A stretch of DNA of 64,000 nt, taken from a candidate division KSB1 bacterium. Lineage in GTDB: Bacteria > Zhuqueibacterota > Zhuqueibacteria > Residuimicrobiales > Krinioviventaceae. This document shows positions 48,958 to 57,770 of the stretch, piece by piece. A program made the position numbers and the translations under genes. Under the pieces are notes generated by a model that was not told where the DNA came from, did no database searches, and was given only the letters and a program-made list of their open reading frames with translations. The stretch is from assembly GCA_034521575.1 (NCBI GenBank), contig JAXHMJ010000002.1, positions 652,706 to 716,705 on the forward strand, given 5' to 3'. Position 1 is the first letter of the stretch. Each line of letters opens with the position of its first letter.

Positions 48958-49749
48958 TTATTCATTGATTTCGATGATCTTGTACTGGTTTAAATGAGGT
49001 TTTATAAAAGCTTGAGCATACTGTTCGGCTCTAGTCCCGGACTCGAAATTCCCGATCCAAATAGCATACAGTTTAGAGTTGGCAAGAACCTGCTCGCGAA
49101 TCTCTACAACTTTAAACTTTTTTAACAATTTCTGTTGTACCCGGTAAGCATTGGAATAGCGGCTGAGCACTCCGATTTGAATACTGTAGCGTTTATTTTC
49201 CTGACTTATGGCTTGAAGCAGAGAACGTTCATCTATTGAATCCTGAAGTTTTTCAAGCTGCCATATAACTTCATCAACCAACATTGACTGTGGATATCGG
49301 GTTAAAAAACGCTGCAGGGCCTGCCGGGCTTTTTGTCTGTGACCGCGCAGGATATCGATGAAGCAGAGTTCATATTCTATTCTGTCCACAAGTTCAGAGC
49401 GCGGATACTCGTCCAGAAATGTATGAGCCAATTTTTCCGCTTTGTTCAGATTGCCTTGTGAGCGTTCCAGGCAAACAAGTTTTTCCAAGGCATCGTCGCA
49501 ATATTTTGAAGAAGAGCAGGCTTTGATGAAATGATAGTACCTGTCTTTAACCTGTTCAGCGTTTTTTGTAAATAACAACTTGAAAAAGATGACGGAAGGG
49601 TGATCAGGATAGGAATCGCTCAACTGCTCAAGAGACGATTGCAGAGCAGAAAAGTTTCCCTGACTGTAAAGTCGATCTGCAGACATCAGAGTTATTTCAG
49701 AAAGGCAGACGGCCGGGAGAAATAAAACAATGATCGAGAACGCTTTCAT
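48958..49749 (-). CDS. TPR/SPOR-domain envelope protein
   Basis: The ATG at 49749 follows GAGGAAA and overlaps the lapB stop; it opens a signal peptide (KAFSIIVLFLPAVCLS). The 263-residue protein has TPR-like helices (LYSQGNFSALQSSLEQL, NLNKAEKLAHTFLDEYP, GHRQKARQALQRFLTRYP) and a C-terminal SPOR domain (YSIQIGVLSRYSNAYRVQQ through LYAIWIGNF), which binds denuded peptidoglycan at division sites. Located between lapB and a metallopeptidase, upstream of an amidase that makes such denuded glycan. Confidence 0.85.
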   Translation of the reverse strand: MKAFSIIVLFLPAVCLSEITLMSADRLYSQGNFSALQSSLEQLSDSYPDHPSVIFFKLLFTKNAEQVKDRYYHFIKACSSSKYCDDALEKLVCLERSQGNLNKAEKLAHTFLDEYPRSELVDRIEYELCFIDILRGHRQKARQALQRFLTRYPQSMLVDEVIWQLEKLQDSIDERSLLQAISQENKRYSIQIGVLSRYSNAYRVQQKLLKKFKVVEIREQVLANSKLYAIWIGNFESGTRAEQYAQAFIKPHLNQYKIIEINE

Positions 49750-50888
49750 GAATTTCCTCGTCGGGCTGTGTTCCAGTTGTGACAGGTTGGACAATGCCAA
49801 AAATAAGAATCGGCCGTATAGCCGCACCGGCTGCAGGCAAAAGAATGTTCATATTGGTACGCAGAGACATTGTTGATTTCGGATTTTACAGATTCATGCC
49901 GACCCAGCTTAGATTCGAGTCGGATGATCTGCAGGAGGATACTATCGTTGCTTAATTTTTGATACGCTTTTCGATTCAGTTCAACCGCTTTTTCCAATTC
50001 GCCCTTTTTTTCTTTAATTTTTGCAAGACCGAGATATACATCAACAAAATCCTGTTTAGACTTTAAAAGATAGAGGTACAACGCTTCAACTTGTTCAAAT
50101 TCTCCCAGTTCATAAAGTCCGGGAGACAGCTCTTCCAGTGCCACAGAGGCCATGTGGGGGATTTTGTGAATCAATTTCCGTAATTCTTTTTCTGCATCTT
50201 TGGCGCGCCGTTCTCTGATATAGCTTTTCACCAGCTCCAGATAAGCGGGAAAACAGTCTGTTTTGATCTTGATGGCTTGGCGAAAAGTTAAACGGGCATG
50301 ATGTTCAGATTTGCCGCTGATCAAGACCAATCCCTGTTCAACCTTGTACAGAGAAAGAATGTCCTGCTTTTTATCTTTGGGTATATTGTTTATTTTTTTC
50401 AGATGCAGAAAAGCATTTTCCCAATCATGCAACGCTTCAAAGCATTCGATCTTTTTGGTTTTCGCCCATTCATCTTTTTTATCAATTTCCAAAAGACGGT
50501 CACAGGCATATAATGTCCAGGTGTACTGCTGACATTCCCAATAATTGAAAGCAAGCGACCGAATAATCAGAATTTCCTGCGATTGTTCAAGTTGAGGCCG
50601 GGCCAACAGGTCTCTTAAAATGCGGATGGCATTTTCGTGATCACCTTTTTGTCGTGAAATATTACTAATGTGAATATATGCGTCCAAATAATCAGTATGA
50701 GAGCACACCAGTTTGCGCAAGAGCTTCAGAGCCTTGTCCGGGTCACCCAATACAAGTTCGTTGAGGCCCTGAATATAAAGGACATTCGGTGAAAAAGACG
50801 GTTTCAGCCGTTTGCGCAAAACAATAATGGAAACAATACATAATGCAACGGCTGATGCAGCGGCAATGATATAATAACTCTGCTGCAT
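49746..50888 (-). CDS. lapB: LapB/YciM-like TPR protein
   Basis: A membrane-anchored TPR protein of 380 residues. An N-terminal helix (IIAAASAVALCIVSIIVL) is followed by repeated TPR units (GDHENAIRILRDLL, GELEKAVELNRKAYQKL) and a C-terminal rubredoxin-like metal site, CSRCGYTADSYFWHCPTC. That layout is diagnostic of LapB, which in E. coli controls LpxC turnover and LPS assembly. LapA lies immediately upstream, as in E. coli. The role here is inferred by homology and context. Confidence 0.9.
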   Translation of the reverse strand: MQQSYYIIAAASAVALCIVSIIVLRKRLKPSFSPNVLYIQGLNELVLGDPDKALKLLRKLVCSHTDYLDAYIHISNISRQKGDHENAIRILRDLLARPQLEQSQEILIIRSLAFNYWECQQYTWTLYACDRLLEIDKKDEWAKTKKIECFEALHDWENAFLHLKKINNIPKDKKQDILSLYKVEQGLVLISGKSEHHARLTFRQAIKIKTDCFPAYLELVKSYIRERRAKDAEKELRKLIHKIPHMASVALEELSPGLYELGEFEQVEALYLYLLKSKQDFVDVYLGLAKIKEKKGELEKAVELNRKAYQKLSNDSILLQIIRLESKLGRHESVKSEINNVSAYQYEHSFACSRCGYTADSYFWHCPTCHNWNTARRGNS

Positions 50889-50894
50889 AAATGT

Positions 50895-51245
50895 TTAATC
50901 CTCTTTAGATTCTGGAAGTGATTTTTCAGAAGAGGTCTTTGGAGTCGCCCAGGCTTCCTCAACAGAGACGTTTCTCATGTCTTTGAGCTCTTTTTTAAGC
51001 TTTTCGACCTGTCGTTTGCATTTTTTATGTTCCAGTTTCGTCTTTATAATGTGAATGACGGCCAGTAAAAAAGAAAACAGCATTCCGGCTACAAACGCTA
51101 TATATAAAACCAGCCATAATGCCAAATCGTTTACTGTTTCCCATTTATAGAAAACAACAGGCACTTTAACATCGGAGTTTTGAACGGCAAATCCGATAAG
51201 CACAGTCACAGCCACAATAATTAACAACCAGCGAATAATCCACAT
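50895..51245 (-). CDS. lapA: LapA-like membrane protein
   Basis: A 116-residue protein with two membrane helices (WIIRWLLIIVAVTVLIGFAVQNSD and LVLYIAFVAGMLFSFLLAVI) and a cytoplasmic coiled tail (KRQVEKLKKELKDM). The short helix-NSD-helix pattern is typical of LapA. The ATG at 51245 is chosen for its GGAGG site; an earlier start at 51266 adds a few residues. It precedes lapB by 6 bases. Confidence 0.85.
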   Translation of the reverse strand: MWIIRWLLIIVAVTVLIGFAVQNSDVKVPVVFYKWETVNDLALWLVLYIAFVAGMLFSFLLAVIHIIKTKLEHKKCKRQVEKLKKELKDMRNVSVEEAWATPKTSSEKSLPESKED

Positions 51246-51341
51246 AATTCCTCCGCCAATAATCATAAATAAAACTTTTACTAATGTAAAAGAATCGATT
51301 TAAAATACAAACAAAAATGTTGAGAGGTGAGTGAAATCCCC

Positions 51342-51367
51342 AAAAAAAGAGGCGGTAAAACCGCCTC
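51342..51367 (-). terminator. Rho-independent terminator after nfu
   Basis: GAGGCGG (51349-51355) and CCGCCTC (51361-51367) form a 7-bp stem with a 5-base loop; A residues at 51342-51348 give seven U on the minus-strand transcript. It separates rnfB-nfu from the lapA run. Confidence 0.9.
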
Positions 51368-51373
51368 TCGTCA

Positions 51374-51604
51374 TTACACTGAAATCACCTGATCAATTTC
51401 AGGCAGTTGTTTTTTAAGTTCGCGTTCGATTCCCATTTTTAGAGTCATTTGCGACATGGGACATCCGGCACAGGCGCCCTGGAGCCGAAGTTTCACATTA
51501 TTTCCCGCGACTTCGACAAGTTCTACATTACCGCCATCAGCAATGAGCGCCGGCCGCACTGTATCTAAAATCTGATCTACTTTTTCATAGGTTATTTCTG
51601 ACAT
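51374..51604 (-). CDS. nfu: NifU-like iron-sulfur scaffold/carrier (Nfu C-terminal domain)
   Basis: A 76-residue single NifU C-terminal domain. IRPALIADGGNVELVEV-type core and the cluster-binding motif GACAGCPMSQMTL (CxxC) are intact. It carries [4Fe-4S] clusters to target apoproteins. Placed 15 bases after rnfB, whose product needs several clusters, which makes functional coupling plausible. Confidence 0.95.
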   Translation of the reverse strand: MSEITYEKVDQILDTVRPALIADGGNVELVEVAGNNVKLRLQGACAGCPMSQMTLKMGIERELKKQLPEIDQVISV

Positions 51605-51619
51605 GATTAATCCTTTATA

Positions 51620-52469
51620 TTATTGTACTGTTTGTTCCGGTGTTGCTTGTTCCGCATATGATTGATCACGAATAACATAACAATTGGCCGGGCATTTTTC
51701 CACAGCCGTGTACAGGTCATCACTATCGATATCCTGAATTTTGGGCAAATTGCCCTGCATTGTTATCGCCTCCGAGGTGGTTACTTTGGGGGTTGTGCAT
51801 ATTTTACATGCAAAGCATCCAACCTTGCATACTGACTTTACAGCTTTGGCCTTGTCCTGAGACACACAAGCCAGGTAAACATTCTGCTGGCGGGGAATGA
51901 GCTGCATAATGCCGCGGGGACATGTGGTTACACAGATTCCACAGGCTGTGCACTTTTCTTCATCGACAATCGGTAAACCCTTGTCACCCATGGAAAGCGC
52001 GTCAAAGGGACAGGACTCGACGCAGGAGCCAAGTCCCAGGCAGCCGTATTCACAAGCCTTGTGTCCGCCTCCGACGAGTTCAGCAGCATGACAATCATGG
52101 ATACCTTGATAGTGAAATTTTGAGACGGCATTGTTATTATCACCCTGGCAGCAAACCACCGCAACTTTGGGATCACCCGAGGGTTCATTGGATATACCCA
52201 AAATGTTGGAAATAGATTGTGCTACAGTTTCTCCACCAGGAGTACACAAATTGGCAGGGGCTTCACCTTTGGCCGCGGCTTCAGCATACGCATTGCATCC
52301 GGGATAGCCGCAAGCTCCGCAATTGGCGCCAGGCAGTTCATTTAGAATCTCGTCTACCTTGGGGTCCGTTTCGACAGCGAATTTTTTTGACGCAAATGCC
52401 AGTCCGGTTCCGAAGAACAATCCCAAATCCACCGAGTGCAATGATGGAGGAAATAAATATCAAGCTCAT
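51620..52469 (-). CDS. rnfB: RnfB-type ferredoxin subunit (N-terminus frameshifted)
   Basis: Electron-transfer subunit of the Rnf ion pump or an RnfB-like ferredoxin. The cluster-binding region GANCGACGYPGCNAYAEA is followed by an Fe-S domain with CVESCPFDAL and CTACGICVTTCPRG (two [4Fe-4S]), and further Cys motifs (CKVGCFACKIC, EKCPANC). The longest frame starts at 52441, but the membrane anchor reads in another frame from ATG 52469 (MSLIFISSIIALGG); a change near 52425 joins it to LGLFFGTGLAFASKKF. No rnfC, D, G, E or A genes lie beside it, unlike the usual operon. Confidence 0.88.
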
Positions 52470-52658
52470 TGAATCATCTCTCTTTGTTATTGTTTATGCT
52501 AATATATATATTATGATTTACTTTTGCAAGAGTTCCATTTCTCCTGAATCAATTTTCTCTGATTGATTTGTTTTTAGGAAAAATCTTTATTAATTTAAAG
52601 ATATATGTTGACCTGACTCGGAGTTTTGGTTTTTTACTTTTATTTTTGATACAATTTG

Positions 52659-54272
52659 ATGAAAAAAAGAGCGATTCATAGAGTTCTCATTGTAACCATT
52701 GTGGTTCTGTTTTTGCCGATTTTTTCCTACACGGCGCTCCAGTTTATGCAGAGTGATAAAAATCAAAAGCTTGTGCAGTCTATATATGATCGGCAGCTTG
52801 ACAGTATTTTATTTTCTATTAATCAACATTGCTGGGATATATTCAGTACCTGGCTTTCGGAGATTTCCAGCCATTCTGTCACCGCATACAATAACCGCTC
52901 TCCGCAGAATATAAACTCTGCTTTAGGCGAATTTGTAGAAATGGAAAGTGTGGTATCCGGTGCTTTTTTGCGAGTGACTCCGGATCTTTATTATTCTTAC
53001 ATGGACAACCGCAGTGTTTCAAAAACCTCTATCAAAGACAATCAGTTTAGAGTCAATGCAGATAAAATAATTACTGATAAACAGAAAGTCCTGGAGCGAA
53101 TGATTCGCCTGGCAAAAGAAGGCTATGTGCGCCCCATTGCTGTACAATTAGATACCATGCAATCGTCTGATGTCCCGCAAAGTCTGCTGCTTTTTCCCAT
53201 TGTCGATGAATCTTTTCCTATCAACTCGGCTGCTTTCAGCGGTATTATCATTAATAATGAAAAATATGTTCGTGAAATTGTAGCCAGACGTTTTTCCTCA
53301 TTAAATGAAGGCGAATTTATATTTGCAGTTTCCGATTCCCGGCAAGATCAGTTTCTTTATCTTTCATCGGAGGAAAAGCCTGACGCCAATTTTGAAAAGA
53401 GTCAAACACTTTGGATTCTTCCGCATCTGGATATTAAAATCAAATTAAGCGGCACCACACTCGGAGAAATATCCAAAAAGCAGATTCAGACGAATTTACT
53501 TTTGCTTGTAGCCGTCAATGTTTTATTTATTGCCGGAATGGCTTATTTGCTGCGGAATACCTATAAAGAAATGGAATTGGCAAGGATGAAAACAAATTTT
53601 GTCGCCAATGTTTCTCATGAATTAAGAACCCCCATTTCTTTGATACGGATGTATGCTGAAACTCTTGAAATGGGAAGAATAGAGGGAGAGAATAAATTAA
53701 AAAAATATTATAGAACAATACTTGCGGAAACCGATCGACTTTCAAAGCTGATCAATAATATTCTTGATTTTTCCAAGATAGAATCCAACAAAAAAACGTA
53801 TCAAATGGTGCGGACTGATATGAAGGATTTGGTTGAAAAAGCATTACATATTTACCATTATCACCTGCAAAAAAACAATTTTGAATTGGATGTGCATATG
53901 ACAGAGCATCCGGTTATGCTGAAAGTGGATCCCGAGGCAGTAACACAAGCTTTTGTCAATCTAATAGACAATGCCATCAAATACAGTGATTCCAGCCAGA
54001 AAATAGATATTAACCTGAATAGTCATGATAATGATGTTGTTTTATCCGTCAGTGATCAGGGTATCGGCATTCCGGAATCGGAACAGGATAAAATATTCGA
54101 TAAATTTTACAGAGTCGGAAGCAGCACCGTACATAATACTAAAGGGAGCGGCTTGGGACTTTCTCTGGTCAAACATATTATGCAGGTACACCAGGGCGAA
54201 GTTAAATTAAAAAGTAAACCCGGTGAAGGCAGTACATTTTCGCTGGTTTTTCCCACGAATCAAAATCAGTAA
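52659..54272 (+). CDS. Sensor histidine kinase
   Basis: A 537-residue membrane kinase. Helix 1 (VLIVTIVVLFLPIFSYTAL) and helix 2 (LLLLVAVNVLFIAGMAYLL) flank a periplasmic sensor domain of about 240 residues without a recognised fold. HisKA carries VSHELRTPISL with the phospho-acceptor His; the ATPase has NLIDNAIKYS (N), DQGIGIP (G1), FDKFYRV (F) and GSGLGLSLV (G2). No ribosome site is visible before the ATG (or the TTG one codon earlier), and the preceding TACAAT could be a -10 element, so a leaderless transcript is possible. Its response regulator follows by 12 bases. Confidence 0.93.
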   Translation: MKKRAIHRVLIVTIVVLFLPIFSYTALQFMQSDKNQKLVQSIYDRQLDSILFSINQHCWDIFSTWLSEISSHSVTAYNNRSPQNINSALGEFVEMESVVSGAFLRVTPDLYYSYMDNRSVSKTSIKDNQFRVNADKIITDKQKVLERMIRLAKEGYVRPIAVQLDTMQSSDVPQSLLLFPIVDESFPINSAAFSGIIINNEKYVREIVARRFSSLNEGEFIFAVSDSRQDQFLYLSSEEKPDANFEKSQTLWILPHLDIKIKLSGTTLGEISKKQIQTNLLLLVAVNVLFIAGMAYLLRNTYKEMELARMKTNFVANVSHELRTPISLIRMYAETLEMGRIEGENKLKKYYRTILAETDRLSKLINNILDFSKIESNKKTYQMVRTDMKDLVEKALHIYHYHLQKNNFELDVHMTEHPVMLKVDPEAVTQAFVNLIDNAIKYSDSSQKIDINLNSHDNDVVLSVSDQGIGIPESEQDKIFDKFYRVGSSTVHNTKGSGLGLSLVKHIMQVHQGEVKLKSKPGEGSTFSLVFPTNQNQ

Positions 54273-54284
54273 GAGGGTCAAAAT

Positions 54285-54968
54285 ATGGCACATATACTCG
54301 TTGTTGAAGACGAACAAGACATGGCGTTGGGCTTGAAAGATAATTTTGAATTTGATGATTATAAAGTGTCCATTGCCTATGATGGAGAGGCGGGATTAAA
54401 GATGGCGCTTGAACAAAAGCCGGATTTGATCATCCTGGATATTATGCTGCCAAAACTGTCCGGTATGGATGTGTGCAAAGAATTGAGAAACAAGGGATTG
54501 CAAATTCCCATTATTATGCTCACCGCACGTGGGCAAGAGTTGGATCGTGTGTTGGGTCTGGAATTGGGTGCAGATGATTATATCACCAAACCTTTCAGTA
54601 TTCGTGAACTGCTGGCCAGAGTAAAAGCAGTATTGCGTCGTTCGCAAAAATCCAAGGAACGAGAACATTTCTTTCAGTTTGGCAAACTATTCGTCGATTT
54701 TGAGCATTATAATGCTCAAAATGAAAAAGGCGATGAAGTGGAAATGACTTTTAAAGAATTTGAAATTCTGAAATTTTTCGTAGAAAATACCGGAAGAACC
54801 GTCAGCCGGGATGAATTGCTTGATAAAGTCTGGGGTTATGAAATATATCCCACTTCACGGACAGTTGACAACCATATTGTAAAACTGCGAAAAAAAATCG
54901 AAGATGATCCTATGCATCCCAAGCATATCATCACGGTTTACGGGATAGGCTACAAGTATGTAGAATAA
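54285..54968 (+). CDS. OmpR/PhoB-family response regulator
   Basis: A 227-residue regulator with receiver domain (VVEDE, phospho-acceptor Asp52 in LIILDIMLPK, LTAR, Lys in YITKPF) and a winged-helix DNA-binding domain (FKEFEILKFFVENTGRTVSRDELLDKVWG, TVDNHIVKLRKKIEDDP, GIGYKYVE). Paired with the upstream kinase. Repeated half-sites lie between it and tolC, so tolC is a candidate target. Confidence 0.95.
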   Translation: MAHILVVEDEQDMALGLKDNFEFDDYKVSIAYDGEAGLKMALEQKPDLIILDIMLPKLSGMDVCKELRNKGLQIPIIMLTARGQELDRVLGLELGADDYITKPFSIRELLARVKAVLRRSQKSKEREHFFQFGKLFVDFEHYNAQNEKGDEVEMTFKEFEILKFFVENTGRTVSRDELLDKVWGYEIYPTSRTVDNHIVKLRKKIEDDPMHPKHIITVYGIGYKYVE

Positions 54969-54994
54969 AAAATGATCAGGAGGGGAGTGACATT

Positions 54995-55056
54995 AATTTA
55001 CAATATTTGACACCTGAATGACAATTGTAATTATTTAATTTACGTTATTGTAAATT
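54995..55056 (+). promoter_or_regulatory. tolC promoter with repeated TTTAC/GTAAA half-sites
   Basis: A consensus -35 TTGACA (55007-55012) is followed at 17 bases by ATTATT (55030-55035). Around it lie AATTTACAATA (54995-55005) and its exact inverse TATTGTAAATT (55046-55056), a palindrome AATTTAC-N6-GTAAATT (55037-55056), and ATTGTAA repeated directly at 55024 and 55047, 23 bases apart. Such paired repeats over a promoter suit an OmpR-type regulator, here probably the one encoded just upstream. Binding is inference. Confidence 0.6.
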
Positions 55057-55086
55057 GGTTTTAACTTTGCAAGATTGGGAGTGTGA

Positions 55087-56573
55087 ATGATTCGTTTGAT
55101 ATTGACAGTTTCATTAATACTGTTGCCATCCCTGTTAATGGCGGATGAGGTTATAGATCTGACATTGGATCGGGCTGTACAGATTGCTATGGGTAGCAGT
55201 TATCGTATCAAACAGCTGAAATTAGGAATTGAACGATCCAGACTTTGGTTACAGGCAGAACGTGCAGGATTGCGTTCCAAAGTATACATGAATATGAAAG
55301 CACCTGAATTTGAGGCGCTATCGGATTATGAATGGGATTCCAATCTTCAAAAAGACATCATCGTCCGTCGCAACACACAGCTCTGGCAGGCGAATCTGGC
55401 GATCCGACAGCCGATTATATTTTTCGGATATCCCACAAACGGTTATCTTTCTTTGAACAACAAAGTATATCGTTACGATCAAATCACGTCTGACGTGCGC
55501 GATATTAATTATTACAATCGTTTATTTGTCAAATATGAACAGCCCTTTTTTCAACCCAATGAACTTAAAAACGATATTGAAAAGGCGCAGCTTTCTCTTG
55601 AGCGTAAAGAGCTACAATTTCTCGATGATCAGGTTGATTTGATCGATGATATAGCTGATGATTTTTATGATTTGTATCGTCTGTCTTTTCAAAATATGAT
55701 ATTTAATCAGCAAATAATAAATCTTGAAAAATGTTATGACATTGCCGATTGTCGGTCTGCCAGCGGAGAAGAATCCCTGGATTGCATTAAAGTTCGTGTG
55801 GAGCTAAACAACGTCAAGGAGAAACTGGCGCAAAATAAAAGCAATCTACGTATGGAAAAAACGCGATTGAAACAGCGGTTGCGTTTAGAGTCCGGTGATT
55901 CTTTAGTGATCAAAACTGCTGTAGAGATTTCCAATATTGCGATCAATCCTGAAGAAGCTGTACAGAATGGCTTTAAGCTCAGACCGAGATTGCGATTAAT
56001 TGACATTAGTAAAAATGAACAGGAAATTAATTTAATCAATGTAAAAGGCTGGAACTCTTTTCGTTTAAATCTGGAAATGACCTTTGGGCTGGAACGGCAA
56101 AATCCCCGTTATGAGGAACTGATTCGGCAGGATTATGAAAACAGTTATTCAGTAGCTTTGAGCGCTTATATGCCCATATGGGATTGGGGACAAAGACGGG
56201 CAAGGATTCAGGCACAGAAAATATCGATTCAAAAATATGACCTGTATAAAGAAGAAATCCAAAACAGTATTCGTTCAGAGATTGAGAATTCCGTTCAAAA
56301 TATGAAAGAATATCAAATCCCCGAGCCACAAATATGCACAGCAACCGTAAAATGGCAAAAGAGATCACTGAACGCACACTGAGCCAATATGATAAAGACG
56401 AAATAGCCCTGCAGGAAGTACTGGAGGCCGTCACCCGCGAAAAAGATACAGAAATGAATTTTCTGGACGCTTATCTTGGATACAGGCGTTCGCTTTTTAA
56501 ATTAATGACCAGCACTTATTATGATTATGAAAATAATATCAAACTCCTGGAAAAATACAATACGGACTCTTGA
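55087..56573 (+). CDS. TolC-family outer-membrane efflux protein (frameshifted near 56320)
   Basis: Trimeric outer-membrane channel subunit of about 495 residues. A signal peptide (LILTVSLILLPSLLMA) precedes LTLDRAVQIAMGSSYRIKQ, the first TolC helix. Strand-like segments and long helices follow (ELKNDIEKAQLSLERKELQF, RARIQAQKISIQKYDLYKEE). Frame 1 derails after QNMKEYQ and stops at 56382; the last helices (MAKEITERTLSQYDKDEI, then LGYRRSLFKLMTSTYYDYENN) read in another frame to 56573. No membrane-fusion or pump gene is adjacent, which is unusual. Confidence 0.87.
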
Positions 56574-57590
56574 TCAAAGTGAATGGCTCAAATTGTAAAT
56601 TTATACGCATTCTGATATTGCTTTATCTGATAGCGGTTTCAACCGGGACAGCGCGGGACCTCAATAAAGAGATCGATCTTTCAGGTGTCTGGCTGTTTGA
56701 AATTGGTGATGATTTAAATTATGCAAAACCGGGTTATGACGACTCGAGATGGTCCAAAGTCTCTGTTCCCTCACCATGGGAAAATGAAGGGTTTCCCGGC
56801 TATGACGGCTATGGCTGGTACCGGATCAAAATAACGATTCCCAAGCATTTGCAAAACAAACTAATCTATTTAAAGCTTGGCCAGATAGACGATGTCGACC
56901 GAACCTATTTCAACGGTCACCTCCTGGGAGGGAACGGCGATTTTCCGCCACATTATCAGACGGCATATGATAAAAATCGACTATATGAAGTACCAGCGGG
57001 TTTCATCAATTACGGTAAACAGAACGTCATTACAGTACGGGTATATGATTATCATCATAGGGGAGGTATTGTGTATGGCGATATTGGTATTTATTCGCGT
57101 GATGATGTACTCAATTTGCTGGCGGGATTTAAGCGGTATGTGGAAATTTAAGCCCGGTAATAACAATGAATGGGCCTCGCCGGATTATGATGATACCGGA
57201 TGGCGCAGGGTCGGAGTTCCTTCGCATTGGGAGCAACAGGGTTTTCCCAATTATAACGGATATGCCTGGTATCGTCAATCCTTTGAGATTAAAAGAACAA
57301 AAAATCGGAAACTTATTTTTGTTGTCGGAAAGATTGATGATATCGATCAGGTTTTTTTAAACGGAGTCAGTATCGGCTCTACCGGTGTTTTTCCTGAAAA
57401 GGGTAAAGAAACCAAATCTTATTGCAATACGAAGCGAGCGTATTTCATACCTCCTTATCTCATACGCGAAAATAAAGAAAATCTGATTGCAGTCAAGGTC
57501 TACGATCTCGGAGGAAATGGTGGTATTTATTCAGGTCATATTGGAATCGTAACCCGTAAAGAATTTTTAAATTATCAGCAAGACAAATAG
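56570..57590 (+). CDS. Secreted protein with two jelly-roll (GH2 sugar-binding-like) domains, frameshifted near 57125
   Basis: About 340 residues: a signal peptide (FIRILILLYLIAVSTGTA) and two tandem galactose-binding-like domains resembling the N-terminal domain of GH2 glycosidases. Copy 1 has LSGVWLFEIGDD, WSKVSVPSPWENEGF, YGWYRIKI and QIDDVDRTYFNG; copy 2 has LSGMWKFKPGNN, WRRVGVPSHWEQQGF, YAWYRQSF and KIDDIDQVFLNG. Between them the frame changes (about 57120-57130). No catalytic barrel follows, so it is probably a binding protein. It overlaps the tolC stop, so it is likely cotranscribed; what it binds is unknown. Confidence 0.75.
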
Positions 57591-57770
57591 AATTCATACT
57601 TGATAAGCTACGTTCTCTCTCATCTATACATCAGCACAAAGTCTCGCACGGCGAACCTTTGTCTGTTTTGAACGGTCACTCTATCCAGCCCGGGTATGGG
57701 ATTTTTTTCTTTTTTATTCCAATATTTTTCATATATTCAATGATGCCCTTGAAACCAAAGTCGGGAACAT

